Positions 18,249 through 29,130 are shown, counted from the first letter of the stretch. The stretch: 64,000 nucleotides of DNA from Polynucleobacter arcticus (GCF_013307205.1 NZ_CP028940.1:1967702-2031701), one strand, 5' to 3'. A program made the numbers and translations. The notes: generated from the letters alone by a model not told the origin.

Positions 18249-19540
18249 ATCGCCCCGGTCAATCACTGCTATCTCGCCTCACTTTCTCGCGCCCTGAAAA
18301 GCGTGAATCGAAGTTACAACAACATCGCGGCAGTACAAAAACCTTATTAGGTCTTTTGGCGCAATTACGTAGTGGCTACCTTGTCATCACCTTACCCAAT
18401 AAAGAGGTGAGGGAGTTTGGCAACAGCTCAGACACCCTTCATGCAGAAATTCAAATCTTAGACTGGTCTGTGTTTAAACAAGTTTTATCTCATGGCGATA
18501 TTGGCTTTGCTGAAAGCTATATTCGGGGCGAATGGAACACGCCTGATCTCAAGGCTGTTCTAGAGTTAGCCATCCGGAATCGCAATATCCTAGAAAAAGC
18601 AATCTATGGAAGCTGGCTCGGCTCTTTGGCTTATCGCTTAAAGCATTGGTTTAGGGATAACTCAAAAGCTGGTAGTCGCAAAAATATTCATGCGCACTAC
18701 GATCTAGGTAACGCCTTCTACACCCTTTGGCTAGACCCCACTATGAGCTATTCGAGTGCGTGGTTCTCTGAGGGCGACCAGCAATTATTGATTGATGCTC
18801 AGCGCGCCAAAATCAAGCGCATCCTCGACTCCATTCACGCTAAGGCGGGCGATCAACTCCTGGAAATCGGCTGTGGTTGGGGTGGCTTCATGGAGGAAGC
18901 CTTGCGTAATGGCAATCACATCACTGGCCTCACTCTATCGACTGAACAAAAAGCTTTTGCAGACTCCAGACTGAAAAAGGTTATCGCGGAAGTAGGTAGC
19001 ACAGAGAAATTTGAGGTACGCCTTCAAGATTATCGAGATTGCGCCGAGCAATTTGATGGTATCGCCTCTGTTGAAATGTTTGAGGCAGTGGGCGAGAACC
19101 ATTGGGGTGAGTATTTCCAAACCCTTGCTAAACGCCTCAAAAAAGGTGGTAGGGCTTGTATTCAAACTATTGTCATTGCAGAAGATCTATTTGATCGCTA
19201 TCGCCATAGCACTGACTTTATTCAGCAATATGTTTTCCCGGGAGGCATGCTTCCCTCGCCAGCTAGATTTAAGGCTGCAGCCGCTAGTGCTGGTTTAGAA
19301 GTCGAAGCAGAATTTACCTTTGGCGCTGACTATGCCAAAACCCTGTGTATTTGGCGCGATAGCTTTAATCACAAGATTGAGGAAATCTATCGCCTCGGTT
19401 TTGATGAGGCGTTTATTCGTCTCTGGAATTTTTATCTGATGTATTGCGCTGCTGGATTCTCTGAAAAAAATATTGATGTCGTGCAGTACACCCTTAAACA
19501 CCAAGGCATGATTAACACGAGTGATACCCTACGCCCATGA
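18245..19540 (+). CDS. Cyclopropane-fatty-acyl-phospholipid synthase family methyltransferase
   Basis: The 431-residue protein is a SAM-dependent methyltransferase of the CFA synthase family. The N-terminal lipid-binding domain has FAESYIRGEW; the catalytic domain has HYDLGNAFYTLWLDPTMSYS, then the SAM site LEIGCGWGGF near residue 203, then VEMFEAVGENHWGEYF and QYVFPGGMLPSP. Paralogues in this gene context can make cyclopropane, methylated or methylene-type acyl chains, so I give no gene symbol. It is coupled on both sides by 4-base overlaps. Confidence 0.88.
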   Translation: MNRPGQSLLSRLTFSRPEKRESKLQQHRGSTKTLLGLLAQLRSGYLVITLPNKEVREFGNSSDTLHAEIQILDWSVFKQVLSHGDIGFAESYIRGEWNTPDLKAVLELAIRNRNILEKAIYGSWLGSLAYRLKHWFRDNSKAGSRKNIHAHYDLGNAFYTLWLDPTMSYSSAWFSEGDQQLLIDAQRAKIKRILDSIHAKAGDQLLEIGCGWGGFMEEALRNGNHITGLTLSTEQKAFADSRLKKVIAEVGSTEKFEVRLQDYRDCAEQFDGIASVEMFEAVGENHWGEYFQTLAKRLKKGGRACIQTIVIAEDLFDRYRHSTDFIQQYVFPGGMLPSPARFKAAAASAGLEVEAEFTFGADYAKTLCIWRDSFNHKIEEIYRLGFDEAFIRLWNFYLMYCAAGFSEKNIDVVQYTLKHQGMINTSDTLRP

Positions 19541-20313
19541 AACAAAAAGGAATAGATTCTTTTGCAAACCAGCGGATTTGGGTCATTGGTGCCTCAAGTG
19601 GAATTGGTGAGGCTTGTACAAAAGCCTTCATCCAAGCAGGCGCAAAAGTTGCGCTCTCCAGTCGTCGTGCCGAGCGACTAAGTGCCCTCGCACAATCTGG
19701 AAAACCAGGGCAAACCTTGGTTCTCCCACTAGATGTAACCCAGAAAGAGCAGCTTGCCTCTGCGTATCACGACATCCTAGAGGCCTGGGGTGGATTGGAT
19801 CTACTGCTCTTTGTTTCAGGGGTATACACCCCACTACGCGCAGATAATTTTGACTTTGAGGTTGCACAAAAAACAATTGATGCTAACCTGTTAGGCCCTA
19901 TGAGAGCAGTTGAGATAGTGCTGCCGAACATGCTTCAAAACCACAGCGGTCATATTGCAATTGTAGGTAGTGTAGCGGGATATAGCGGACTTCCAAAGGC
20001 GCTAGCCTATGGGCCGAGTAAAGCAGGGATTATCAATTTCTGTGAAAACCTGTATTACGATCTACTCCCACAGGGTGTGAGTGTGCACATGATCTCACCG
20101 GGGTTTGTCGCAACAGAAGCTACTGCACAGAATGATTTTGAGATGCCGGCACTCATCACTGCCGACGAGGCCGCAAAAGAAATCCTCACAGGAATTCAAG
20201 CTGGAGAATTTGATATCCACTTCCCTAAGCGATTTTCAGGATTCTTAAAATTTCTTAGAATCCTGCCCTATCCACTTTATTTCTGGATCATTCGGCGCTT
20301 CGTCAAAATCTAA
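19537..20313 (+). CDS. Short-chain dehydrogenase/reductase
   Basis: The 258-residue protein is a classical SDR: cofactor motif GASSGIGEAC, SSRRAERL after strand 2 (an NADP-type arginine), and the catalytic Ser and YGPSK in VGSVAGYSGLPKALAYGPSKAG. The C-terminus has a hydrophobic tail (FLRILPYPLYFWIIRRF) suggesting membrane association, in line with a lipid substrate. It is the last gene of the peroxidase-flavoprotein-DUF1365-CFA run. Substrate unknown. Confidence 0.88.
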   Translation: MKQKGIDSFANQRIWVIGASSGIGEACTKAFIQAGAKVALSSRRAERLSALAQSGKPGQTLVLPLDVTQKEQLASAYHDILEAWGGLDLLLFVSGVYTPLRADNFDFEVAQKTIDANLLGPMRAVEIVLPNMLQNHSGHIAIVGSVAGYSGLPKALAYGPSKAGIINFCENLYYDLLPQGVSVHMISPGFVATEATAQNDFEMPALITADEAAKEILTGIQAGEFDIHFPKRFSGFLKFLRILPYPLYFWIIRRFVKI

Positions 20314-20350
20314 AGAACTGTTTTTGAACTGCTTTTGAACTACTCGTGAA

Positions 20351-21013
20351 TTATTTGTACTTATCCTTACGGATTTTCTGCTCCAAGTAATCCATCACTA
20401 GAATCGCCTTCGCTTTAGTTCCGGCAATCGATGGAGAAGTTACATAACGACCCTGCATCACGATCGTTGGTACGCCATCAATACGGTATGCTTCAGCCAT
20501 CTGTCTTGCAGCACGCGCTTTCGATATAACGGCAAATGAACGGTATGTTGCCAAGAAAGCGTTACGGTCAATGCCTTGGGAGACTGCCCAATCTGCAATC
20601 TCATTTTCAGTCATGAGACGCTTATTTTCTTTATGCATTGCGTACATGACTTTTTCATTCATGGCATCGCCTTTGCCCATTGCCTCTAAGGCATAAAACA
20701 ACTGACTATGTGGCATGAAGTCATCACGAAACGCAACCGGCACCCTACGGAATGTCACATCTTTAGGTTGACGCTTAACCCATGCGCTTAATTCAGGCTC
20801 AAAGTCATAGCAATGGGGGCAGCCATACCAAAAGAACTCAATGACCTCAACCTTGCCCTTCACCTCAACAGGCTGGGGAACAGGCAGAATTCGGTAATCA
20901 AATCCTTCTTCGATCTTCGGAGTTTGCGCGCTTGAAAAACCAGAAAAGGAAATTGCCAAACCAATAGTGGCAATAGATAAAAGAATTCGCTTGGATTTAG
21001 ATAATGTCATCAT
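20351..21013 (-). CDS. dsbA: Thiol:disulfide interchange protein DsbA/DsbL
   Basis: DsbA oxidises cysteine pairs in periplasmic proteins. The 220-residue protein has a signal peptide ending near GFSSAQ, the active site CPHC at residues 65-68 in FFWYGCPHCYDFEPELS, and the cis-proline loop GVPTIV. The start overlaps the SPOR gene stop (ATGA), with a second ATG directly after it. It is the last gene of the argS-SPOR-dsbA run, an order frequent in Burkholderiales. Confidence 0.94.
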   Translation of the reverse strand: MMTLSKSKRILLSIATIGLAISFSGFSSAQTPKIEEGFDYRILPVPQPVEVKGKVEVIEFFWYGCPHCYDFEPELSAWVKRQPKDVTFRRVPVAFRDDFMPHSQLFYALEAMGKGDAMNEKVMYAMHKENKRLMTENEIADWAVSQGIDRNAFLATYRSFAVISKARAARQMAEAYRIDGVPTIVMQGRYVTSPSIAGTKAKAILVMDYLEQKIRKDKYK

Positions 21014-21624
21014 GATTTACTAGCCTTAATAACGCTTGGTTTAATGCCCATGCCATTGAGCCTGTCTCGCACGGGGTTACTTTCTTCAACACTATTGTAT
21101 GGACCAACGCGAACGCGCCATAGAGTATTACCTTCACTACTGATCTCACTCAATTGCGACTGAATACCTTGAATAGCTAAGCTTGCCTTTTGTGCATCTG
21201 CATCGGCACGTTTATTAAATGCGCCTACTTGCAAGAAATAAATCGCGTCTGATTTTGCTATAGAAGCTGGGGCCACTTCTGCTGGTTTCTTACCTGTAGC
21301 TAAATCTCCAATCGGATCTGCTGAATTAGCAGCAGGTGCGATAGATTTTCCTTGTAAAGGCTTGTTCAGATCTAAAGGCTCTACCGGGGCGGCGGCCTCA
21401 CCCTCTGCGGGGGCCGGACCAGGCTTAATCGTCAACGGGAGATTGGGGGCTCTTACCCCCGGCCGTTCCTGTGGGGTGTTCTTTGAAAGGTAAAACGCAA
21501 TCACAAACGCCACACCCAATCCAACCCCTAAGCCCAAAATAAAGCCTAGGATGGTACCGCCATACTCCGAGTTTGAAGTATTTGCCTTGGAAATATAGCC
21601 AGCCTGTTGATTCGTTTTTTTCAT
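21010..21624 (-). CDS. SPOR-domain cell-division-type membrane protein (FtsN-like)
   Basis: The 204-residue protein has a short cytoplasmic N-terminus (MKKTNQQAG), one membrane helix (ILGFILGLGVGLGVAFVIAF), a Pro/Ala-rich periplasmic linker and a C-terminal SPOR domain beginning FLQVGAFNKRADADAQKASL and ending with VRVGPYNS. SPOR domains bind denuded septal peptidoglycan, so a role at the division site is likely, as for FtsN. A longer frame would overlap argS; I chose the ATG giving MKKTNQ, about 50 bases after the argS stop. Confidence 0.88.
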   Translation of the reverse strand: MKKTNQQAGYISKANTSNSEYGGTILGFILGLGVGLGVAFVIAFYLSKNTPQERPGVRAPNLPLTIKPGPAPAEGEAAAPVEPLDLNKPLQGKSIAPAANSADPIGDLATGKKPAEVAPASIAKSDAIYFLQVGAFNKRADADAQKASLAIQGIQSQLSEISSEGNTLWRVRVGPYNSVEESNPVRDRLNGMGIKPSVIKASKS

Positions 21625-21676
21625 CGCGTCTCCAACCCTCTTTTTTACTTCCGTAGCGCTACTCAACACCCATAGA

Positions 21677-23422
21677 TTACATCTTAGCGGGTGCTGAAAC
21701 ACCCAATACTTTTAAACCATTTTCAAGAACTTGGCGAGTCGCTGAGAGCAAAGCCAAGCGAGCTAACTTCAATGCAGCATCATCCACTAAGACGCGATCT
21801 GCGTTGTAGAAGGTATGGAAGTCTCCCGCTAGATCTCGCAGGTAAAAAGCTAAAGCATGGGGCGCCAAGTCTGCAGCGGCATCAGTGAGCATTTCTGGAT
21901 ACTCAGCAAGGCGACGGAGTAGATGGTCAGAAGCCTTACTTTGCAATAAAGAGAGATCTGCGCCCTTTAGATCGGATGCCTGCCCGCCCCATTGAGTCAA
22001 GATCGAGCAAATACGTGCATGGGCATATTGCACATAGAACACGGGATTCTCATCGTTTTGCTGCAATGCTAAATCAATGTCAAAGACAAATTCGGTATCG
22101 GCCTTGCGAGAGATAAGGAAAAAACGCACAGCATCTCGTCCACGCTGTAATGCAAGCTCACGCTCATCAGCAGTCATCTCTGGCGTAATACCACCAGACC
22201 ACTCAACTAAGTCACGTACAGTCACGTATGAGCCTGCACGTTTAGAAATTTTTACTTCCTCGCCATGACGCATCACTGTGACCATCTTATGTAGAACATA
22301 GTCTGGATAGGTTTTAGGAATATCCCAACCCCGCTTCTGTGCAACTCCCTGCAAGCCAGAGCGTACCCGGGCGATCGTACCGTGGTGATCGCTGCCTTGC
22401 ACATTAATCACTTTCTGAAAGCCACGATTCCACTTACTGGTGTGATATGCCACATCAGGGACAAAGTAAGTAAAAGTGCCATCGGACTTACGCATGACGC
22501 GATCTTTGTCATCGCCATCATCAGTGGTCTTGAGCCAAAGTGCGCCTTCAGACTCATAGGTCTTGCCAATGCTCTCTAATTCTTCAACGATTTTTGCAAC
22601 ACTGCCATCGGTATACAAGGAAGACTCCAAGTAATAGCAATCGAACTTCACACCAAAGATTTTCAAATCGATGTCTTGTTCATTACGCAAGTAAGTAACT
22701 GCAAATTGACGAATCGCCTCCGTCTTTTCTACATCGGATAAGTCATCTCGAAAGCCAGGGGCTACTTTATAAGCACTCGCAATCTCAGCAATGTATTCAC
22801 CGTTATAGGCATTCTCTGGCCATGCGGTATCACCTGGCTTCAAGCCATTTAAACGCGCTTGTACAGATAGAGCTAAATTAGCAATCTGCACGCCGGCATC
22901 GTTGTAATAAAACTCACGATGCACTTTGATACCCTGAGTTGCCAATAAATTAGCTAGCGCATCACCCAGGGCGGCCTGGCGGCCGTGACCCACATGCAAA
23001 GGGCCAGTAGGGTTGGCTGACACAAACTCAATCATCGCGCTAGGTGCAGGCGCATTCTCAGGAGCCAATTGGCCAAACTGGGAACCGGCTGTCAGCACCT
23101 CTTGAACTACTGCCGTTTTAGCGGTATTGCTCAGGCGAAAGTTAATAAACCCAGGGCCAGCGATGTCGCAAGAGGCAATCAGGTCGCTATATCCCGTTTG
23201 TTGCTCTAAACGCTCAACCAAAGCTTGAGCCAGTTCTCGAGGATTCAGTTTCCAGGCCTTAGAGAGCTGAAGGGCGATATTGCATGCGACATCCCCATGA
23301 TCCACTGCCTTAGGGCGTTCCAAGCGCGGCTGGGGCGCCTCACCTAAGCCACGCTCCTGAGCCAAGCCTTGCAGCGCAGCACCGAGCATTTCAATTAAAC
23401 GATTTTTATTAGTTAACAACAT
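21677..23422 (-). CDS. argS: Arginyl-tRNA synthetase
   Basis: ArgS charges tRNA(Arg). The 581-residue class I synthetase has the HIGH-type motif HVGH at residues 143-146 in [25 protein letters not shown]-like element KISKRAG precedes [10 protein letters not shown]. The C-terminal DALR anticodon-binding domain contains [13 protein letters not shown] and ends VLKVLGV-type sequence. It is divergent from the DUF1840 gene with only 35 bases between starts. Confidence 0.96.
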   Translation of the reverse strand: MLLTNKNRLIEMLGAALQGLAQERGLGEAPQPRLERPKAVDHGDVACNIALQLSKAWKLNPRELAQALVERLEQQTGYSDLIASCDIAGPGFINFRLSNTAKTAVVQEVLTAGSQFGQLAPENAPAPSAMIEFVSANPTGPLHVGHGRQAALGDALANLLATQGIKVHREFYYNDAGVQIANLALSVQARLNGLKPGDTAWPENAYNGEYIAEIASAYKVAPGFRDDLSDVEKTEAIRQFAVTYLRNEQDIDLKIFGVKFDCYYLESSLYTDGSVAKIVEELESIGKTYESEGALWLKTTDDGDDKDRVMRKSDGTFTYFVPDVAYHTSKWNRGFQKVINVQGSDHHGTIARVRSGLQGVAQKRGWDIPKTYPDYVLHKMVTVMRHGEEVKISKRAGSYVTVRDLVEWSGGITPEMTADERELALQRGRDAVRFFLISRKADTEFVFDIDLALQQNDENPVFYVQYAHARICSILTQWGGQASDLKGADLSLLQSKASDHLLRRLAEYPEMLTDAAADLAPHALAFYLRDLAGDFHTFYNADRVLVDDAALKLARLALLSATRQVLENGLKVLGVSAPAKM

Positions 23423-23457
23423 AGATAAGTGAGTTTATCAGGTGGTAAGCTATTGAA

Positions 23458-23775
23458 ATGATCTATCAATTTCGCTCCAAAGCGGGTCCAGACGTGATTA
23501 TGTTGGCTGACCTGACCCAACGGATATTTGATATTTTGGCTCGCCCCTTAGAGCCCAGAGGGATTTTGACAGTAGAGCAATTACCCCTCCTCATTAGCTC
23601 CCTAGAAACTGCCATCCTCAAAGACCTTGAGGAACGAGCTAAAGGTAATACCACCGAACAAGATAATGCTGAAAAGCCAAGGCTAGCCGACAGGCTTGGA
23701 CAACGCGCCTACCCTTTTTTAGAGCTGATGAAACAAGCTAAGGCTAAAGAAGAGCCGGTGGTGTGGGGCGTTTAA
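23458..23775 (+). CDS. DUF1840 domain-containing protein
   Basis: The 105-residue protein begins MIYQFRSKAGPDVIML and has a C-terminal LGQRAYPFLELMKQA helix, both typical of DUF1840, a family restricted mainly to Beta- and Gammaproteobacteria with no known function. It is probably cytosolic and largely helical. It is divergent from argS and convergent with metH, with only 18 bases to the metH stop. Confidence 0.85.
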   Translation: MIYQFRSKAGPDVIMLADLTQRIFDILARPLEPRGILTVEQLPLLISSLETAILKDLEERAKGNTTEQDNAEKPRLADRLGQRAYPFLELMKQAKAKEEPVVWGV

Positions 23776-23793
23776 TTGGTGCTTAATCGGTAT

Positions 23794-26547
23794 TTAATCG
23801 ATTGAACTAGCCAACTGGCGACGCACATCCTCAATAGACTCATCACGGCGCTTAGCCAGATCCGCAATCTGGTCGGCAGAAACCTTACCCACATTAAAGT
23901 AGCGTGCCTCTGGGTGAGCTAGGTAGAAACCGCTAACGCTAGAAGCTGGATTCATGGCCATAGACTCTGTCAAGGTCATCCCAATATCTTCAGAACCAAT
24001 CACGCGCAGTAGATCTTTTTTCACTTCATGCGCTGGACAGGCTGGGTAGCCGGGAGCCGGACGAATGCCGCGATATTCCTCGTTAATCATCTGTTCGTTC
24101 GTCAAAATCTCATCGGTCGCATATGCCCAAAGATCGGTACGAACACGGTGGTGCATCAGCTCTGCAAATGCTTCCGCTAAACGATCAGCCAAAGATTGCA
24201 ACATGATTGCGCTGTAGTCATCGTGTTTCGCCTGAAACTCTGCAACCTTTTTTTCAACGCCATGGCCAGTCGTCACTGCAAAGCAGCCCAGGTAATCCGC
24301 AACATTCGAATCTTTCGGGGCTACATAGTCTGCCAGGCAACGATTAGGTCGACGGACGCCGTCAACTATTGGACGCTCAGCCTGTTGACGTAAGTTATGC
24401 CAAACAAATAGTGGGTGCTCGCGGGATTCATCACTATATAAAACAATATCATCGCCAATTGTGTTGGCTGGATAGAAAGCTACTACCGCATCGGCTTGTA
24501 ACCACTGACCCTTGATTAACTTATCCAATAGTGCCTGGCCGTCTTCAAAGACTTTACGCGCCTCTACGCCAACGATTTCATCATCGAGGATTGCCGGGAA
24601 CTTACCGGCTAAATCCCAAGTTTGAAAGAACGGTGTCCAGTCAATGTATTTAGCGATATCACTTAAAGCGAAACTCTTGAAAATGCGACGCCCAATAAAT
24701 TTTGGCTTCTCAGGTACGTAATGAGTCCAATCAATTAGCTCGCGATTCTTACGCGCAGCTTCTAATGAAATCGTGGGGGACGCTTTTTTGTTTGCATGTT
24801 GCTCACGAATTCGAACATAGTCATCACGCAAATCTTGAATAAATTTCTTAGCGCTCTCATCGGAAAGTAAGCTCGATGCTACTGATACGGAACGGGAGGC
24901 ATCTGGAACATAGACTACTGGACCATCGTAGTGTGGAGCGATCTTGACGGCTGTGTGAACACGGGAGGTCGTTGCACCACCAATCATCAACGGAATCTGG
25001 CGCTCACGGAAATAATCATCACGCTGCATTTCTTGCGCGACATAAGTCATCTCTTCCAGTGAAGGTGTGATCAAACCAGACAAACCGACAATATCTGCCT
25101 TTTCTTCTTTGGCACGCTTCAGAATCTCTGCACAAGGAACCATCACACCCATATTGGCAACTTCGAAGTTATTACACTGCAACACAACAGTCACAATGTT
25201 TTTACCAATGTCGTGTACATCACCCTTCACGGTAGCCATGACAATCTTGCCCTTAGCTTTTGCTTCACCACCAGAGGCAACGTGCAGACGCTTCTCTTCT
25301 TCAATATAGGGAATCAAAATAGCGACGGCCTGCTTCATCACACGTGCGCTTTTGACTACTTGTGGCAAGAACATCTTCCCATCACCAAACAAGTCGCCAA
25401 CGACATTCATGCCATCCATGAGCGGACCTTCAATGACTTCTATCGGCCTGCCGCCTGCACCCATGATTTGCGCGCGCAACTCTTCAGTATCATCTTCAAT
25501 GAAATTCGTGATGCCGTGCACTAGGGCATGCGTTAAACGCTCGCGCACTGGAGATTCACGCCATACAAGATTCTCAACCTGCTTTGCACCGCCACCTTTA
25601 AATTGGTCGGCGATATCAAGCAAACGCTCGGTTGGGGTCTTACCTTCTTTTTCTTTAAAACGGTTGAGTACTACATCCTCAACACGCTCACGTAATTCAG
25701 GGTCTAAATCTGCATAGACGCCAAGCTGCCCTGCATTAACAATACCCATGTCCATGCCCGCTTGAATAGCGTGATACAAGAACACAGTATGAATAGCCTC
25801 ACGTACGCGATCATTACCGCGGAATGAAAAGCTGACGTTGGATACACCACCGCTAATCTTTGCTCCCGGTAGATTTTCCTTAATCCAGCGAGTGGCATTA
25901 ATAAAATCAACCGCGTAGTTGTCATGCTCCTCAATACCAGTAGCAATAGCAAAGATATTGGGATCAAAAATAATGTCTTCAGCCGGAAAACCAATCTCAT
26001 TCACCAGAAGCTCATAGGAACGCTGGCAAATTTCCGTCTTACGCTGAAAGGTATCGGCCTGACCAGCCTCATCAAATGCCATGACGACAGTAGCAGCGCC
26101 ATAACGACGAATTAAACGCGCCTGTTTTCTAAAGGGTTCTTCACCCTCTTTCAAGGAAATTGAATTGACAATTGGCTTACCCTGAATACATTTCAAGCCA
26201 GCCTCGATGACGCTCCACTTGGATGAGTCAACCATGATGGGCACACGAGCAATATCAGGCTCAGATGCAATCAGATTTAAGAAGCGTGTCATCGCCGCCT
26301 CAGAATCCAACATCGCTTCATCCATATTGATATCAATGACTTGAGCGCCATTCTCAACTTGCTGTCTTGCTACGGCCAGCGCCTCGTCAAATTGATTATT
26401 GAGAATCATGCGAGAAAACGCTTTGGAGCCGGTAACGTTGGTACGCTCACCAATATTTACAAAACGGATATCAGCGGTGACGTTAAAAGGCTCTAGTCCT
26501 GAAAGCTTCATAGCTGACATAACTGATTTATTTTCTTGAGTGCTCAT
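23794..26547 (-). CDS. metH: Cobalamin-dependent methionine synthase, folate/B12/activation part
   Basis: This 917-residue protein carries the last three modules of MetH. The pterin-binding barrel spans roughly residues 20-280 ([31 protein letters not shown]). A helical cap and the B12-binding domain follow, with the cobalt-ligand motif [10 protein letters not shown], then [13 protein letters not shown] and [13 protein letters not shown]. The C-terminal SAM activation domain contains [15 protein letters not shown]. The homocysteine-binding module is a separate gene just upstream, overlapping by ATGA. The two products must act together to methylate homocysteine. Confidence 0.94.
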   Translation of the reverse strand: MSTQENKSVMSAMKLSGLEPFNVTADIRFVNIGERTNVTGSKAFSRMILNNQFDEALAVARQQVENGAQVIDINMDEAMLDSEAAMTRFLNLIASEPDIARVPIMVDSSKWSVIEAGLKCIQGKPIVNSISLKEGEEPFRKQARLIRRYGAATVVMAFDEAGQADTFQRKTEICQRSYELLVNEIGFPAEDIIFDPNIFAIATGIEEHDNYAVDFINATRWIKENLPGAKISGGVSNVSFSFRGNDRVREAIHTVFLYHAIQAGMDMGIVNAGQLGVYADLDPELRERVEDVVLNRFKEKEGKTPTERLLDIADQFKGGGAKQVENLVWRESPVRERLTHALVHGITNFIEDDTEELRAQIMGAGGRPIEVIEGPLMDGMNVVGDLFGDGKMFLPQVVKSARVMKQAVAILIPYIEEEKRLHVASGGEAKAKGKIVMATVKGDVHDIGKNIVTVVLQCNNFEVANMGVMVPCAEILKRAKEEKADIVGLSGLITPSLEEMTYVAQEMQRDDYFRERQIPLMIGGATTSRVHTAVKIAPHYDGPVVYVPDASRSVSVASSLLSDESAKKFIQDLRDDYVRIREQHANKKASPTISLEAARKNRELIDWTHYVPEKPKFIGRRIFKSFALSDIAKYIDWTPFFQTWDLAGKFPAILDDEIVGVEARKVFEDGQALLDKLIKGQWLQADAVVAFYPANTIGDDIVLYSDESREHPLFVWHNLRQQAERPIVDGVRRPNRCLADYVAPKDSNVADYLGCFAVTTGHGVEKKVAEFQAKHDDYSAIMLQSLADRLAEAFAELMHHRVRTDLWAYATDEILTNEQMINEEYRGIRPAPGYPACPAHEVKKDLLRVIGSEDIGMTLTESMAMNPASSVSGFYLAHPEARYFNVGKVSADQIADLAKRRDESIEDVRRQLASSID

Positions 26548-27608
26548 GCTGATTCCCCAGCACTCTCACGATAGAAGACACGTGGCTTACGCTTTGCTAC
26601 TGCGTTAGCAATTGCGCGAATATGATCCGGCGTGGTTCCACAGCAGCCACCCACGAGATTAACTAAACCATCTTTTGCAAAACCATCTACCAAGCTTGAA
26701 GTAATATCAGGCGTTTCATCAAAGCCAGTGTCACTCATTGGATTAGGTAAACCCGCATTCGGATAGCAAGATACTGCGGCATCACAGATACGAGCGAGCT
26801 CAGCAATATATGGGCGCATCAGTGCGGCGCCTAGGGCGCAATTCAAACCAAAAGTGAGTGGCTTGATATGACGCAAGCTATTCCAAAATGCTTCGACTGT
26901 TTGACCAGACAAAATCCGGCCAGAGGCATCAGTGACTGTTCCTGAAATCATTACTGGTAAGCGTTCACCAGTTTCTTCAAAGAATTCATCTAGTGCAAAC
27001 AGTGCAGCTTTAGCATTGAGCGTATCGAAAATAGTTTCCACTAAAAATAAATCCACGCCGCCTTCAAAAAGACCTTCGATCTGCTCACGATAAGAAGCGC
27101 GTAAGACATCAAAGCTCACATTACGTGCACCGGGGTCATTTACATCTGGGGAAATACTTGCCGTCTTTGGCGTAGGTCCAATTGCACCCGCCGCAAAACG
27201 AGGCTTCTCTGGCGTGCTGTATTTTTCACAAGCCGCGCGGGCCAATTGAGCCGAAACAATATTCATTTCACGCGCCAAACTAGCCATCTTGTAATCTTCT
27301 TGAGCTACCGAGGTGGCACCAAAAGTATTAGTTTCAATAATGTCTGCGCCAGCATCTAAGTACTGCTCGTGAATCTTGCTAATAATTTGGGGCTGCGTCA
27401 GCACCAACAGTTCGTTATTGCCCTTGATGTCATCTGGATGATCTGAAAATCGAACACTACCAGGTAGGCCACGGTAATCCGCTTCAGTCAATTTATATTG
27501 CTGAATCATGGTGCCCATGGCGCCATCCAATATCAGAATGCGCTGCTTAAGTAGCTCGGGTAGCGCCTGACCACGGGTGTAAGGCTGGGATAAACCATTA
27601 GATTGCAT
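26544..27608 (-). CDS. Homocysteine S-methyltransferase module of split methionine synthase
   Basis: This 354-residue protein equals the N-terminal homocysteine-binding barrel of MetH. It has [16 protein letters not shown] near the start and the three zinc cysteines in GLNCALG and [11 protein letters not shown]. It stands alone as a gene in many Burkholderiales, followed directly by the larger MetH part with a 4-base overlap. Both starts and both reading frames are intact, so this is a true split, not a frameshift. The activity is zinc-dependent activation of the homocysteine thiol. Confidence 0.92.
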   Translation of the reverse strand: MQSNGLSQPYTRGQALPELLKQRILILDGAMGTMIQQYKLTEADYRGLPGSVRFSDHPDDIKGNNELLVLTQPQIISKIHEQYLDAGADIIETNTFGATSVAQEDYKMASLAREMNIVSAQLARAACEKYSTPEKPRFAAGAIGPTPKTASISPDVNDPGARNVSFDVLRASYREQIEGLFEGGVDLFLVETIFDTLNAKAALFALDEFFEETGERLPVMISGTVTDASGRILSGQTVEAFWNSLRHIKPLTFGLNCALGAALMRPYIAELARICDAAVSCYPNAGLPNPMSDTGFDETPDITSSLVDGFAKDGLVNLVGGCCGTTPDHIRAIANAVAKRKPRVFYRESAGESA

Positions 27609-27684
27609 TGCGTAGCCGGGAATAATCTCTAGAATCTAACATTGTATTGGTAATAAGCTATTTTTATCTGACCCGGAGCCCCCT

Positions 27685-28131
27685 ATGTTTGGAACTATCC
27701 CAGAATTCAATCAAAGCCTTGAAATGATGAAAACCATGTGGGGTCAAGCTGCAGCAGGGCAGCCAGGTCAATTCCCCTTCACTACAGATGCCTCTAAGGC
27801 CGCAGGATGCTTTGGCTCTGCATTTCCGGGGCTTGATACTGATGAACTAGAGAAGCGCATCAAAGACCTCAAAAGCGTCGAAAACTGGCTTAATCTTAAT
27901 CTCAATATCCTGAAATCCACCATTCAAGGCTTAGAAGTACAACATGCCACCATGATGGCACTCAAATCGTTTGGCGACGCGGTTTCCGCCTCAGCTGCTG
28001 CTACTGGATCTGGATCTACCGAAAAATCTGGGACAAAGGCGACTAAATCACGCAAAACCGCAACACCCCGTCGTCGCAAAGCTGGCGACTCAACCTTCCT
28101 CGACGAAGTAGGTAATTCAGGTGGGCAATAG
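27685..28131 (+). CDS. phaM: PhaM-family polyhydroxyalkanoate granule protein
   Basis: PhaM links polyhydroxybutyrate granules to the nucleoid and activates PHA synthase in Ralstonia. The 148-residue protein begins MFGTIPEFNQSLEMMKTMWG. Its middle has the family block DELEKRIKDLKSVENWLNLNLN and QGLEVQHATMMALKSF. The C-terminus is a Lys/Arg-rich, Ala/Ser/Thr tail (KSRKTATPRRRKA) fit for DNA binding. The last 89 bases overlap the end of the MBL gene on the other strand. Confidence 0.85.
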   Translation: MFGTIPEFNQSLEMMKTMWGQAAAGQPGQFPFTTDASKAAGCFGSAFPGLDTDELEKRIKDLKSVENWLNLNLNILKSTIQGLEVQHATMMALKSFGDAVSASAAATGSGSTEKSGTKATKSRKTATPRRRKAGDSTFLDEVGNSGGQ

Positions 28132-29113
28132 CCTCACCCATGGCGAATGTCATTTGGTGAATATCTAACTCGCGCTTAAATAGCACTGGCACGATCTCAC
28201 GAGCAGTAGCCGGTTTTTGGCATGCTTCGATAGTCTCAGCTAAGCGCTCGTCATGATGGGCTTTGAGTTGATCGATCCGCAGCTTCATTCCTGTGAACGG
28301 CTTACCATGCGATGGCAATACAAGAGTGTCATCTGGCAAAGGTAGATAGCGATCTAATGAGCTGAGGTACAGTCCCAATGGATCTGCATCTGGGTCTGCA
28401 TCGTAGACGCTAACATTGGTTGAAATGCGTGGCAACAACATGTCACCAGAAATCATTACCCCAAGATCTTTGCAGAATAGTGAGGCATGTTCAGGCGCAT
28501 GGCCAAAGCCCATGATGACCTGCCATTCATGCCCACCTATCAAAATCATTTCACCATCAATGATGCGACGATATTGGCGTGGTACGCCAGGAACCATATT
28601 GCTATAGTAATTAGAGCGTGCCCGAATTTTTTCTAAATCCTCAGGTGCATTGAGGCCGTGTTTCTGAAAGTGATCAGCAGAACCGCCGCCGCCAGCCCGT
28701 GCACCGACAGCCGCTCCACCTTCTTTTTGGCTAAGCCACTGAGCCGTCAAGTAATCCGTCATCGAAATCCAGAGCGGCACCTTCCATTTCTCGCACAACC
28801 ACTGAGAGAGCCCAATATGATCTGGATGCATGTGAGTAGCGATGACTCTCAATACAGGCAAGCCGTCTAACTGCGTAGCAAAAATCTGCTCCCATGCAGC
28901 CTTAGTCTCATCATTAGCAATGCCACAATCCACAATAGTCCAGCCCTGGACGCCCTCAAACTCATCACGTAAAAGCCATAGATTGATGTGATCTAAAGCA
29001 AAAGGAAGGCGCATGCGTAACCAACGCACGCCAGGCACAAGCTCCATTGAACTACCCACCTCGGGTAATACATCCACGAAGGGATAATGAATAGCAGTGT
29101 CAGTATTTCTCAT
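28043..29113 (-). CDS. MBL-fold metallo-hydrolase
   Basis: The 356-residue protein has the metallo-beta-lactamase motif THMHPDHIG, with further metal ligands GHAPEHASLF and LPSHGKPF, giving two metal sites. The C-terminal extension (MGEAIAHLNYLLRRGRL) is a winged-helix type found in long MBL hydrolases of Burkholderiales. Many of these are thioesterase-like or act on CoA esters, but the substrate is unknown. Its 3' end overlaps phaM by 89 bases tail to tail. The AcuI-like gene lies 17 bases upstream on the same strand. Confidence 0.87.
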   Translation of the reverse strand: MRNTDTAIHYPFVDVLPEVGSSMELVPGVRWLRMRLPFALDHINLWLLRDEFEGVQGWTIVDCGIANDETKAAWEQIFATQLDGLPVLRVIATHMHPDHIGLSQWLCEKWKVPLWISMTDYLTAQWLSQKEGGAAVGARAGGGGSADHFQKHGLNAPEDLEKIRARSNYYSNMVPGVPRQYRRIIDGEMILIGGHEWQVIMGFGHAPEHASLFCKDLGVMISGDMLLPRISTNVSVYDADPDADPLGLYLSSLDRYLPLPDDTLVLPSHGKPFTGMKLRIDQLKAHHDERLAETIEACQKPATAREIVPVLFKRELDIHQMTFAMGEAIAHLNYLLRRGRLSRQLCDDGVLRFCVI

Positions 29114-29130
29114 TCGTTATTCGTTATTTG

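Noticed and set aside
23794-27608. Frameshifted metH pseudogene
   Set aside because: Both parts have intact starts and stops, an ATGA overlap and all key residues; the split form is normal in Burkholderiales.
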